Of a stretch of DNA of 64,000 nucleotides, positions 17,005 through 25,428 are shown piece after piece. Every line of letters begins with the position of its first letter. Position 1 is the first letter of the stretch. The stretch comes from Skermanella stibiiresistens SB22. Its GTDB lineage: Bacteria > Pseudomonadota > Alphaproteobacteria > Azospirillales > Azospirillaceae. The DNA is taken from NCBI RefSeq assembly GCF_000576635.1, contig NZ_AVFL01000002.1, positions 1 through 64,000 of the forward strand, read 5' to 3'. The position numbers were made by a program, and so were the translations under genes. Below the pieces are notes generated by a model. That model was not told the DNA's origin, ran no database searches, and worked only from the letters and a program-made list of their open reading frames with translations.

Positions 17005-18459
17005 ATGACTAAATTGATCCAGGGCGAGACCGGCGACTGGGAAGTGGTGATCGGGCTGGAAGTCCACGCGCAGATCATCTCGAACGCGAAACTGTTCTCG
17101 GGCGCGTCCACCCTTTTCGGTTCCGAACCAAACACGCAGGTGAGCTTCGTCGACGCCGCGTTCCCCGGAATGCTGCCGGTCATCAACGAGGTGTGCGTCG
17201 AGCAGGCGGTCCGCACGGGCCTGGGCCTAAAGGCCCAGATCAACCTGTACTCGGTGTTCGACCGCAAGAACTACTTCTACGCCGACCTGCCCTCCGGCTA
17301 CCAGATCAGCCAGTTCCAGCAGCCGGTTGTCGGCAAGGGCGAGATCGTCCTCGACATGCCCGACGGGTCGAGCCGGACCGTCGGCGTCACCCGCCTGCAT
17401 CTGGAGATGGACGCCGGCAAGAGCGTCCACGACCTGCATCCCAGCCGCACCTATGTCGACCTCAACCGGTCTGGCGTGGCATTGATGGAGATCGTTTCGG
17501 AGCCGGACATGCGGACCTCGGAGGAGGCCGCCGCCTATGTCCGCAAGCTGCGGGCGATCCTCCGCTATCTCGGCACCTGCGACGGCAACATGGAGGAAGG
17601 CTCCATGCGCTGCGACGTCAACGTCTCTGTGCGCCGTCCCGGCGGCCCGCTTGGAACCCGGACCGAGACGAAGAACGTCAACTCGATCCGCTACGTCCAG
17701 ATGGCGATCGACTACGAGGTGCAGCGCCAGATCGAGGTGCTGGAGGGTGGCGGCTCGATCGTCCAGGAGACGCGGCTGTGGGACACGACCAAGTTCGTGA
17801 CCCGCTCGATGCGCAGCAAGGAGGAGGCGCACGACTACCGCTACTTCCCCGATCCCGACCTGCTGCCGCTGGAGCTGGAGCAGTCCTGGGTCGACGCGAT
17901 CAAGGCGACCTTGCCGGAACTGCCGGACGACAAGAAGGCGCGCTTCATCGCCGACTACAAGCTGTCGGCCTATGACGCCGGCGTGCTGGTGGCCGAGCGG
18001 GCCAGCGCCGACTTCTACGAGACCGTCGCCAAGGGCCGCGACCCGAAGCTGGCCGCCAACTGGACGATGGGCGAGTTGTTCGGCGCGCTCAACAAGCAGG
18101 GCAAGGGGATCGAGCAGTCGCCGGTCTCGGCCGAGAACCTGGGCGGGTTGATCGACCTGATCTCCGACAACACGATCAGCGGCCGGATCGCCAAGGACGT
18201 CTTCGCCGAGATGGTCGAGACCGGCAAGCCGGCCGCCCTGATCGTCGAGGAGAAGGGCCTGCGCCAAGTCACCGACACGGGCGCCATCGACACCGCGATC
18301 GAAGGCGTGCTGGCGGCCAATCCTGACAAGGTGGCCGAGTTCAAGGGTGGCAAGGAGAAGCTGTTCGGCTTCTTCGTCGGTCAGGTCATGAAGCAGACCC
18401 AGGGCAAGGCCAACCCGGCCCTGGTGAACGAAATCCTGACCCGGAAGTTGAAGGACTGA
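17005..18459 (+). CDS. gatB: Asp-tRNA(Asn)/Glu-tRNA(Gln) amidotransferase subunit B
   Basis: A 484-residue subunit that binds the misacylated tRNA and activates its carboxyl group with ATP. Landmarks are V-I-G-L-E-V-H-A-Q near residue 15, [18 protein letters not shown] near 88-105, and the M-R-C-D-V-N-V-S motif near 200. The C-terminal YqeY-like helical tail is complete. It follows gatA by 30 bases with a GAGGAAGTTGG ribosome site. Presence of gatCAB means that this organism makes Gln-tRNA and/or Asn-tRNA by the indirect route. Confidence 0.96.
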   Translation: MTKLIQGETGDWEVVIGLEVHAQIISNAKLFSGASTLFGSEPNTQVSFVDAAFPGMLPVINEVCVEQAVRTGLGLKAQINLYSVFDRKNYFYADLPSGYQISQFQQPVVGKGEIVLDMPDGSSRTVGVTRLHLEMDAGKSVHDLHPSRTYVDLNRSGVALMEIVSEPDMRTSEEAAAYVRKLRAILRYLGTCDGNMEEGSMRCDVNVSVRRPGGPLGTRTETKNVNSIRYVQMAIDYEVQRQIEVLEGGGSIVQETRLWDTTKFVTRSMRSKEEAHDYRYFPDPDLLPLELEQSWVDAIKATLPELPDDKKARFIADYKLSAYDAGVLVAERASADFYETVAKGRDPKLAANWTMGELFGALNKQGKGIEQSPVSAENLGGLIDLISDNTISGRIAKDVFAEMVETGKPAALIVEEKGLRQVTDTGAIDTAIEGVLAANPDKVAEFKGGKEKLFGFFVGQVMKQTQGKANPALVNEILTRKLKD

Positions 18460-18470
18460 CGCGGCAGGTG

Positions 18471-18494
18471 TGCCGGGCCCCCAGAGGCCCGGCA
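18471..18494 (+). terminator. hairpin after gatB
   Basis: A perfect 9-bp stem TGCCGGGCC / GGCCCGGCA with a six-base loop lies 11 bases after the gatB stop. No U-run follows, so it could be a weak terminator or a 3'-end stabiliser of the gatCAB message. Confidence 0.45.
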
Positions 18495-18529
18495 TACTCC
18501 CCAATTCAACCGATCCTGGAGTCCCCGCG

Positions 18530-19696
18530 ATGGCCGGCAAGCCCGACAGCCTGAAGCCCGAAACCCTTGCCGCCAACGCGCTGGGCTGGATCGACAAATC
18601 GACCGGCGCCATCGTGCCGGCGATCCATCCCAGCACCACATATCTGCGCGACGCCGACAACAGCTATGGCACCCATGGCCGGGTCTATAGCCGCGCGGAC
18701 AACCCCACCTACGATCAGGTCGAGGCGCTGCTCAACACGCTGGAAGGCGGGCGGGGGGCGCTGGTGTTCTCGTCGGGCATGGCGGCGGCCACGGCGCTGT
18801 TCATGGCGCTGAAGCCGGGCGACCATGTGGTGGCGCCCTCCGTCATGTACTGGTCGCTTCGCAACTGGCTGATCGACTTCGCGCGGCCCTGGGGCCTGGA
18901 CGTCGAGTTCGTGCCGAGCGCCGACCTGGACGCGTTGGCCAAGGCGATGCTGCCGGGCAAGACGGCGCTGGTCTGGCTCGAATCGCCGAGCAATCCGATG
19001 TGGGACGTCACCGACATCCAGGCGGCTTCGGACATCGCCCATGCCGCAGGCGCCAGGCTGGCGGTCGACAGCACCTCGGCGAGCCCGGTGATCACCCGTC
19101 CGCTGGCGTTCGGCGCCGACTATGTCATGCACGCCGGCACCAAATACCTCAACGGTCACAGCGACGTGATCGCGGGGGCGCTGGTGACCGCCGCGGCCGA
19201 TGATCACTGGAACAGGATCAAGGGTGTCCGCAAGGGGTTGGGCGCCGTGCTGGGGCCGTTCGAAAGCTGGCTCCTGCTGCGCGGCATGCGGACGCTCTAC
19301 CCGCGCGTCCGCACGGCGTCGGCCAACGCCCTGGACATCGCGCGGTATTTCGAAGGGCACCCCGGCGTGCTGGAGGTCCTCTACCCCGGTCTGCAAAGCC
19401 ATCCCCAGCACGAGGTCTCCTTGCGCCAGATGACGGACGGCTTCGGTGGCATGCTGTCGATCCGCATGAGCGGCGGGGCCGCCGCCGCCATCGCCGTCGC
19501 CGCCAACACCAAGCTGTTCACCCGCGCCACCTCGCTGGGTGGCGTCGAGAGCCTGATCGAACACCGCGCCAGCATCGAGGGGGCGGATACCCCCGTGCCC
19601 GACGATCTGCTGCGCCTGTCGGTCGGCATCGAGGATGCCGGCGACCTGATCGCCGACCTCGTCCAGGCGATCGCCGCCAGCCGTTCCGCGACCTGA
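18530..19696 (+). CDS. Cys/Met-metabolism PLP-dependent enzyme (cystathionine beta-lyase/gamma-synthase family)
   Basis: A 388-residue fold-type I PLP enzyme of the trans-sulfuration family. Visible marks are S-R-x-D-N-P-T near residue 57-63, V-F-S-S-G-M-A-A near 79-86, W-L-E-S-P-S-N-P, and the PLP-lysine segment H-A-G-T-K-Y-L-N-G-H-S-D. It cleaves or forms cystathionine-like thioethers; cystathionine beta-lyase (MetC) is the best guess, with gamma-synthase and methionine gamma-lyase as alternatives that sequence alone does not exclude. The start is ATG 18530; homology does not extend upstream of it. Confidence 0.88.
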   Translation: MAGKPDSLKPETLAANALGWIDKSTGAIVPAIHPSTTYLRDADNSYGTHGRVYSRADNPTYDQVEALLNTLEGGRGALVFSSGMAAATALFMALKPGDHVVAPSVMYWSLRNWLIDFARPWGLDVEFVPSADLDALAKAMLPGKTALVWLESPSNPMWDVTDIQAASDIAHAAGARLAVDSTSASPVITRPLAFGADYVMHAGTKYLNGHSDVIAGALVTAAADDHWNRIKGVRKGLGAVLGPFESWLLLRGMRTLYPRVRTASANALDIARYFEGHPGVLEVLYPGLQSHPQHEVSLRQMTDGFGGMLSIRMSGGAAAAIAVAANTKLFTRATSLGGVESLIEHRASIEGADTPVPDDLLRLSVGIEDAGDLIADLVQAIAASRSAT

Positions 19697-19750
19697 CGGC
19701 CGGGTTGCGGGTGTCTGGAAAAAAGCGTGCGGGACGCGTGCGATAGGCAC

Positions 19751-19779
19751 TTGCCGAACAAGTTCCCGCTCGCTATACA
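19751..19779 (+). promoter_or_regulatory. sigma-70-type promoter of tRNA-Ser
   Basis: A -35-like TTGCCG (19751-19756) and a -10-like TATACA (19774-19779) are separated by exactly 17 bases. Transcription would start about seven bases later, some five bases before the tRNA. Confidence 0.6.
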
Positions 19780-19790
19780 AACCCCGCGTT

Positions 19791-19880
19791 GGATAGGTGG
19801 CCGAGAGGCTGAAGGCACAGCTTTGCTAAAGCTGCGTGGGGGAAACCTCACCGTGGGTTCGAATCCCACCCTATCCGCCA
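19791..19880 (+). tRNA. tRNA-Ser (anticodon GCU)
   Basis: A 90-base tRNA with CCA encoded. The acceptor stem pairs GGATAGG with CCTATCC. The anticodon stem CAGCT/AGCTG encloses the loop TTGCTAA (anticodon GCT, for AGC/AGU codons). The long variable arm is characteristic of class II serine tRNAs, and the T arm TGGGTTCGAATCCCA is canonical. It is followed by a phage-type gene, so its 3' end is a candidate attachment site, although no second copy is in the window. Confidence 0.97.
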
Positions 19881-20055
19881 ACTTCCCTTTTGATCGTTGA
19901 ATTCTGATGTTCGAAGCGTCGCTCCCGCACGCTTGCTTCTCATTGAAAACAGCTGGAACAAACCACGAACATCATGGTATGGTCACCCCTTGGAGCATCG
20001 CTTCGCTGGCGTTTCGAACCACGGGGCGGTGACGGCGGACATCAGAGACTGTGCC

Positions 20056-21024
20056 ATGGCTTTCAAGCGAGTTGACAAGGACATCCTTCCCCCGAGGCGC
20101 TGGGCGCTGAAAGGTCGTTATGGCGACGGCAAGTCGACCTTCATCCTCGCCATGCGCCAGCCGGCGCTGATCGTCGACGCCGACGGAAGGCGCCACGAGT
20201 TGAAGGGCGGCGAACTGTACGAGCTGAGTGAGGAGCCGGCGGATAACCGGTCGGTGGAGCGCATCCAGGATCTCCTCGATCAGAACATGCCGGGCTCCAA
20301 CATCAAGACGATCGCGATCGACAGCGTGACGTCGCTGATCGGCAGCTCGATCGCGCGGGCCATGCTGGACAACGCGGCCGACCGCAACCGCAACAAGAAC
20401 CAAGCTTGGGTCGACAAAGCGGAGAAGATGCGGCTGTTGCAGGACTCGGTCACGGCCCATGGGACGCACGTGTTGTGGGTCTGGCACCTTGAGGACGGGC
20501 AGCTCAACGGCCAGCATCATGTCCGCGAAACCCTGCCCGAAACCGAGCGCGAGCGTCTGTTCCGGTCGCTCAACGCGTCGCTCCGCATCGTGCGGGAGAG
20601 CGACCGGCGCGGGATCCTGGTGGAGTGGTCGCGCGAGGGTCCGTCCGGCATGGTCATCTGGGACGAGCAGGGCCACTGGCAGGGCGTGCCCGAGCGGATC
20701 GAGGCCGCCCTCTACGGTCGTTCCGGAGACGCCAAGCCGACGCCGCCCAAGTCTCCGCTGGGGAAGCCGATGGTGATGGAGCCGGCGAATTCGGAGCCGG
20801 ATGATGTTTCGGCGAACCCACAGGCCCGGAACGTCCTGACGTTCCACAGTCCTAACGAGGCGATCTCCTGGGCGGTCGAGCAGGGGGCCTTCGCCGACGT
20901 GTTCGCGGCGGAGATCGCCTATGACCAGCTTCGGGGCGAGATGAAGCCGCGCAACGCGAAGGAGATGTATATCGCCTGGACCGGCTTCGTTCGGAAGCAG
21001 AAGCCGGAACGCCGACGGGCTTAG
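20056..21024 (+). CDS. phage-type P-loop ATPase (RecA-like/AAA_24 nucleotide-binding protein)
   Basis: A 322-residue protein with a Walker A motif (G-R-Y-G-D-G-K-S-T, residues ~17-25) and a Walker B-like T-I-A-I-D-S-V-T-S. It also has a sensor-like V-L-W-V-W-H-L segment, the pattern of RecA-like ATPases found in phages and integrated elements. The C-terminal ~70 residues, after a proline-rich linker, hold a separate small helical domain. The start is ATG 20056. It lies 175 bases downstream of tRNA-Ser. No integrase, terminase or structural gene accompanies it, so it is either a remnant of an element at the tRNA or a domesticated gene. Exact role unknown. Confidence 0.75.
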   Translation: MAFKRVDKDILPPRRWALKGRYGDGKSTFILAMRQPALIVDADGRRHELKGGELYELSEEPADNRSVERIQDLLDQNMPGSNIKTIAIDSVTSLIGSSIARAMLDNAADRNRNKNQAWVDKAEKMRLLQDSVTAHGTHVLWVWHLEDGQLNGQHHVRETLPETERERLFRSLNASLRIVRESDRRGILVEWSREGPSGMVIWDEQGHWQGVPERIEAALYGRSGDAKPTPPKSPLGKPMVMEPANSEPDDVSANPQARNVLTFHSPNEAISWAVEQGAFADVFAAEIAYDQLRGEMKPRNAKEMYIAWTGFVRKQKPERRRA

Positions 21025-21103
21025 GTCCCAAATCCCGTTGGGCGGCGGGAGCATCGCGGGCGGTGACTGTTGACGCCTGGGCAAGCCAAAGGAGCTGAAA
21101 ACC

Positions 21104-21415
21104 ATGAAGATTGCCGTCGCCATCGCCGCCGCCGCCCTCGCGACCGCCTGCGCCCAACAGGCTGGAGCCCAGCGGACGGGAATGTCCCAGAACCAGGAGC
21201 CGCCCAGCGCGTTCCAATCCGTTGGCGCCTGCGAGCCGACCGCCTGGGCGGGCCTGGAACAAGATTCCCGCCGGCTTCCCCCGGAACAGCGGCAACGTGT
21301 CGCCTTCCTGCTTCAGGACGCCGCGAGCCAGCACGCCGACACCGATCAAGGCCGATGCATCATGACCCTTCAGCAAGCCGAAAGGATCGTGCGACAAGGC
21401 ACAGGTCCGAGTTGA
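21104..21415 (+). CDS. small exported hypothetical protein
   Basis: A 103-residue protein with an N-terminal signal (M-K-I-A-V-A-I-A-A-A-A-L-A). It could be cut either at a lipoprotein-like cysteine (residue 16, L-A-T-A-C) or after A-G-A near residue 22. The mature part is hydrophilic and has two further cysteines (about residues 43 and 85) that could form a disulfide. A good AAGGAGCTG ribosome site precedes the ATG. I do not recognise a family. It lies between the phage-type ATPase and the histidine kinase and may belong to neither. Confidence 0.65.
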   Translation: MKIAVAIAAAALATACAQQAGAQRTGMSQNQEPPSAFQSVGACEPTAWAGLEQDSRRLPPEQRQRVAFLLQDAASQHADTDQGRCIMTLQQAERIVRQGTGPS

Positions 21416-21601
21416 AGAAACGTCTGAACCGACCTGTCCATCTTCCTATGTAGCAGGTAATATCTCGCCCACTGCAAAGTGTGTCGAAGCAAACCGGAAT
21501 TCAATTGGCATAATTGTCAATGAAAAACCAATAGTAGTCACTTGGTCGTTTTCGGGTATCCTATTTCTTACGGGTAGGTAGATGCTTGAAACGGGACCAC
21601 C
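21416..21601. other. AT-rich intergenic region before the histidine kinase
   Basis: This 186-base gap is visibly richer in A and T than its surroundings, especially 21500-21580. It probably carries the kinase promoter. I see an imperfect inverted repeat (ATTGGCA-taat-TGTCAAT) but no convincing -35/-10 pair and no RNA gene. Confidence 0.4.
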
Positions 21602-23413
21602 ATGGCTCTGATCGGTCTAAGGACGTTGTTGGCTGCCAGCGTTGGTGGAATTGGACTGCTATTCACTGTCGGTACCGCGATCCTGTTGGAATCGGAGGCC
21701 GAAAAGCGGATGAGCATCCTGATCCAGGAACAGTTGCAGGAGTACGACGACGAGGTCGCTGGCGACCTGGACCATGGCATGTCGGAGCGCTACAGCGACT
21801 TGCTGGTGGCGTCGTCACTTGACACGATTCGCTCCACCAGCGCCTCGGTGGCGGAGAAGCGCGCCGTTCTCAACCGGATGAAGGAGACGTTTCCAGCATA
21901 TGCGTGGATCGGTTTCATCGAGCCGAGCGGCATCGTGACCGCGGCGACCAATGGCGTCCTTGAGGGCTTCGACGCGAACGCCCGGGGTTGGTGGAAACAG
22001 GCGCTTGAACGACCCTATGTGGGTGATGTCCATGACGCCATCGTCCTGGCGACGCTGCTCTATCCGTCTGACAGCACGCCGCCCCGTTTTCTCGACTTCG
22101 CGGCTCCCGTCCATGGGACCGATGGCAAGGTGCTGGGTGTGATCGCGGCGCATCTCAGCTGGGATTGGACGGAAGAGGTCCAGCGTTCGGTCCTCGATGA
22201 CGCCAAGCAGAGCCGCGGCATCGAGGGGATGATCCTGTCCAAGGATGGCACCGTCATCCTCGGACCGATACAGTTGCTTGGGAGAAAGCTGTCTCCGTCC
22301 CAAATGGAAGTCACCGGCACATCGGTGTCTCCCATCGATTTCGATGGTGAGGAATACCTAACCAGCATCGTTTCGACCCAAGGCCAGGGTGACTATCTGG
22401 GGCTGGGGTGGCGGGTGGCGGTGCGCCAGCCAATGTCGAGCGCCATGCTGCCGGTCCGGGAACTTCGCGACGCCGTGATGATCGCGGGAGCGGTCCTCAG
22501 CGTCGCGGCCGTCCTGCTTGGGCTGGCCTTGGCGGTATGGATCGCCCGTCCATTGCGGGGACTATCCAAAGCGGTCGAGCAACGCCGGCGGGGGCTTACC
22601 GGAACGATGCCGGTGACGTCGGGCTACAAGGAGATCACCACGCTCAGCGACGCGGTCGGCACCTATCTGAACGAGTTGAACTCCCATGAGCGGCGATTGG
22701 TGGACAGCCTCAACGAGAAGGAGCGCCTGCTGAAGGAGAAAACCACGCTGGTCCGGGAGATCCACCACCGGGTCAAGAACAACCTTCAGATAATCCTCAG
22801 CCTGATGTTGGTCGAGAAGTCACGTTTGAAGAAGAACCCTACCGTTTCCGGCGCCGATCGGCTGGAGGCGCTGGCGGGCAGGGTCAACGTGATGGGGCGC
22901 CTGCACGACCAATTCTACAAATCCGAAAACCTGGCCTTCGTGGACCTCGCCAGCCAGATTGAGATGCTATGCGACGCCATCGCCGATAATCACCATCCGG
23001 CCCATGAGAATGCCAGCATCGCGATCCGGGTCGATGCCGATCCGGTCATCTGCCGGGTGGAGATGGCCATGCCAATCGGTCTGCTCGTCAACGAGCTCGT
23101 TTCCAACGCCCTGCGGCACGCCTTTCCCAACGGTGCCTCCGGTAACATCGAAGTCACCTTGAAGGGTGGCGACACCATCACCCTGCGGGTCGCCGACGAT
23201 GGGGTCGGCTGCGGCGAGCAGATGCCCGAAGGTGGCATCGGCGGCATCATGATCGCCGCCCTCACGATTCAGCTCAATGGCAAGATTCAGTACCGGTCCG
23301 CACCGGGGTGTGTCGTGGACATCGCCATCCCGCGCGAGACTGTGGAGGAGGAGGCGACCTCAGCCGAGATGCTGGCGCTGACCGGCCAACCCGCTGGAAC
23401 ACACGTCGCTTAG
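21602..23413 (+). CDS. membrane sensor histidine kinase, Cache sensor + HAMP-like + HisKA_2
   Basis: A 603-residue sensor kinase. An N-terminal helix (about 8-30) and a second one (about 292-314) bracket a ~260-residue periplasmic double-Cache domain with the W-W-K-Q-A-L motif near 130. A HAMP-like stretch and a short coiled coil lead to the HisKA_2 dimerisation box E-I-H-H-R-V-K-N-N-L-Q (phosphoacceptor probably H389), and then an HATPase_c domain with N-E-L-V-S-N-A-L-R-H-A-F and the D-D-G-V-G motif. HisKA_2 kinases often feed single-domain or PhyR-type regulators. No response regulator is next to it, so it is an orphan. Confidence 0.93.
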   Translation: MALIGLRTLLAASVGGIGLLFTVGTAILLESEAEKRMSILIQEQLQEYDDEVAGDLDHGMSERYSDLLVASSLDTIRSTSASVAEKRAVLNRMKETFPAYAWIGFIEPSGIVTAATNGVLEGFDANARGWWKQALERPYVGDVHDAIVLATLLYPSDSTPPRFLDFAAPVHGTDGKVLGVIAAHLSWDWTEEVQRSVLDDAKQSRGIEGMILSKDGTVILGPIQLLGRKLSPSQMEVTGTSVSPIDFDGEEYLTSIVSTQGQGDYLGLGWRVAVRQPMSSAMLPVRELRDAVMIAGAVLSVAAVLLGLALAVWIARPLRGLSKAVEQRRRGLTGTMPVTSGYKEITTLSDAVGTYLNELNSHERRLVDSLNEKERLLKEKTTLVREIHHRVKNNLQIILSLMLVEKSRLKKNPTVSGADRLEALAGRVNVMGRLHDQFYKSENLAFVDLASQIEMLCDAIADNHHPAHENASIAIRVDADPVICRVEMAMPIGLLVNELVSNALRHAFPNGASGNIEVTLKGGDTITLRVADDGVGCGEQMPEGGIGGIMIAALTIQLNGKIQYRSAPGCVVDIAIPRETVEEEATSAEMLALTGQPAGTHVA

Positions 23414-23470
23414 GACGCATTGTTCGAAGAGGCCGCGAATCCTGGTCGATAACGAAGAGGTCCCCGTGTG

Positions 23471-25141
23471 ATGCCAGCGATGCCCGCCACCCACGCCTTG
23501 ATCGAGCTGCTGGGGGAGGTGGCGCTGTTGCTATGGGGCGTCCACATGGTCAGGACGGGAGTGACCCGGGCGTTCGGAGCCGACTTGAGGCGGCTGCTGG
23601 GCAAGGCGTTGCGGAACCGCGTCGCGGCGTGCGTCGCCGGAGCCGGGGTGACCCTGGCGCTTCAGAGCAGCACCGCCACGGCTCTGATGGCGACGTCATT
23701 CCTCGCGGCTGGACTGATCGACTTGGTTCCCGCCTTGGCCGTGATGCTGGGGGCCAATGTCGGGACGGCGCTGGTCGCCTGGGCGCTCGCCTTCGACATC
23801 ACCATCGTCTATCCAGCGCTGATCTTCATCGGGCTCGTCATCTTTCGGACCGGAGTGCGGACGCGGACCCGCAACATCGGCCGGTTGACGATCGGGCTGG
23901 GCTTGGTCCTGCTGTCGCTCCACCTGCTGGTCGAAACCATCGTGCCGGCCAGCGTCTCGCCCGACGCGCGCGACCTGATCGCGGCGATCACCCGGGAGCC
24001 GCTGCCGGTGATGGTCATGGCGGCGCTGGTCACCTGGGCCATGCATTCCAGCATCGCGGCGGTTCTGGTGATCGCCTCGTTCGCCGCCACCGGCTTGATC
24101 TCGCCCTTCGCCGGCCTAGCGATGGTGCTGGGAGCGAATCTCGGGAGCGCGCTCAACCCACTGCTGGCAGCCAGTTCGGGCGAGCGCAACGCCTTGAGGA
24201 TGCCGGTCGGCAATATCGCCAACCGCCTGATCGGCTGCGCCGTCGCCCTCCCGCTGCTGCCGCTGATATCCGAACACCTGACGACCGTCATACCCGACGC
24301 GGGCCGGCAGGTCGTGACCTTTCATCTGGTCTTCAACGCGGTGTTGGCGGTGCTCTTCATCCCGCCGTTGGCGTTGATCGCCAAGGTCCTGGAACGGATG
24401 CTGCCTGACCGTCCCCGGCCGGAGGATGCCGGCAGCGCCCGCTACCTTGATCCGGCATCCCTGGAAACGCCACGGGTGGCCTTGGCCAACGCGTCGCGCG
24501 AGGCGCTTCGGATGGCGGATGTGATCGAGGAGATGCTTACGGGCTCCCGGGAGCTGCTGCGCCGCGACGACAATCGCCTGCTGGCCGAATTGACTCGCAA
24601 GGACGATGTGCTCGATCGGCTCAACGGGGCCCTGACGCGGTTCCTCGCCGAGCTTGGGCGGCGGGATCTCGGCGAGGAGGAGAACGCCAGGCTTTCCCAG
24701 ATCCAGACGGTGGCGCTCAACCTGGAACATGCCGGCGACATCATCGACAAGGGCGTCCTCAATTTGGCCGGGAAGCGGATGCGCCGCCGCCTGCGCCTGA
24801 CGGAGCGGCAGGTCACCGAGGCCGAGGCGATGCACGAGCATCTGCTGGCCCAGCTCCGCTTGGCCGTGGCCGTCTTCATGGGCGAGGATCTGCCGTCGGC
24901 CTTGCGGCTGGTCGAAGAGAAGGAGCGCTTCCGCGAGCTGGAGCGGGCGGCTGCGGAAAGCCAGTTCGCGCTGACGCCCGAGGCCGGCCAGCACGAGGAA
25001 ACCAGGGGATTGCACTTGGACGTGGTACGCGACCTCAAGCGGATCGACGCGCATCTCGCGTCGATCGCCCACCCCCTGCTGGAGCGCAACAACCTGCTCC
25101 GTCCATCGCGGCTGGTGCGACATCCCAGTTTCAAGCGTTGA
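23471..25141 (+). CDS. Na/Pi cotransporter family protein with PhoU-like tail
   Basis: A 556-residue protein. The first ~325 residues hold about eight to nine helices in two inverted repeats, each with the family's Q-S-S-T/H-S-S loop: A-L-Q-S-S-T-A-T near residue 65 and M-H-S-S-I-A near 195. Both are followed by L-G-A-N-V/L-G. The C-terminal 230 residues form a helical PhoU-like domain. The family includes YjbB-type phosphate exporters. ATG 23471 follows an in-frame GTG at 23468, and either could be the start. It follows the kinase by 57 bases. Confidence 0.9.
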   Translation: MPAMPATHALIELLGEVALLLWGVHMVRTGVTRAFGADLRRLLGKALRNRVAACVAGAGVTLALQSSTATALMATSFLAAGLIDLVPALAVMLGANVGTALVAWALAFDITIVYPALIFIGLVIFRTGVRTRTRNIGRLTIGLGLVLLSLHLLVETIVPASVSPDARDLIAAITREPLPVMVMAALVTWAMHSSIAAVLVIASFAATGLISPFAGLAMVLGANLGSALNPLLAASSGERNALRMPVGNIANRLIGCAVALPLLPLISEHLTTVIPDAGRQVVTFHLVFNAVLAVLFIPPLALIAKVLERMLPDRPRPEDAGSARYLDPASLETPRVALANASREALRMADVIEEMLTGSRELLRRDDNRLLAELTRKDDVLDRLNGALTRFLAELGRRDLGEEENARLSQIQTVALNLEHAGDIIDKGVLNLAGKRMRRRLRLTERQVTEAEAMHEHLLAQLRLAVAVFMGEDLPSALRLVEEKERFRELERAAAESQFALTPEAGQHEETRGLHLDVVRDLKRIDAHLASIAHPLLERNNLLRPSRLVRHPSFKR

Positions 25142-25181
25142 AGGGGACGGTATCCCTCAACGAGGATCGGGAGCGACAGGA

Positions 25182-25415
25182 ATGGCCAATCTGATCGAGA
25201 TTAGGAACGGCGCCGTGGTCGGCAACGACCAGCCCGACGACATCAACCTCCCGGTCGGCACGCCGATCAGCCAACCCGACGGCCACTACATCGCCATCGG
25301 CATGGATGTCGAGGGGCCGCTGAGCCGCGAGCAGGCGCACGAACGGCTCGACCACATGAGGGAGGCCACCCGCCGCGAACTGGAGGCCGGCGACCGGACG
25401 GCGCCGGACGCCTGA
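25182..25415 (+). CDS. small hypothetical protein
   Basis: A 77-residue soluble protein. The N-terminal half is rich in Asp, Pro and Gly (N-D-Q-P-D-D-I-N-L-P-V-G near 15-26), and the C-terminal half is a charged helix. GACAGGA provides a plausible ribosome site. Codon use matches its neighbours. No family is recognised. It may be co-transcribed with the transporter 40 bases upstream. Confidence 0.55.
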   Translation: MANLIEIRNGAVVGNDQPDDINLPVGTPISQPDGHYIAIGMDVEGPLSREQAHERLDHMREATRRELEAGDRTAPDA

Positions 25416-25428
25416 CCACCGCGCGGCG

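Noticed and set aside
19791-19880. tRNA-Ser 3' end as the attachment site of an integrated element within the window
   Set aside because: I found no second copy of the tRNA 3' segment and no integrase in the window, so attL/attR cannot be marked. Only the suspicion is kept.
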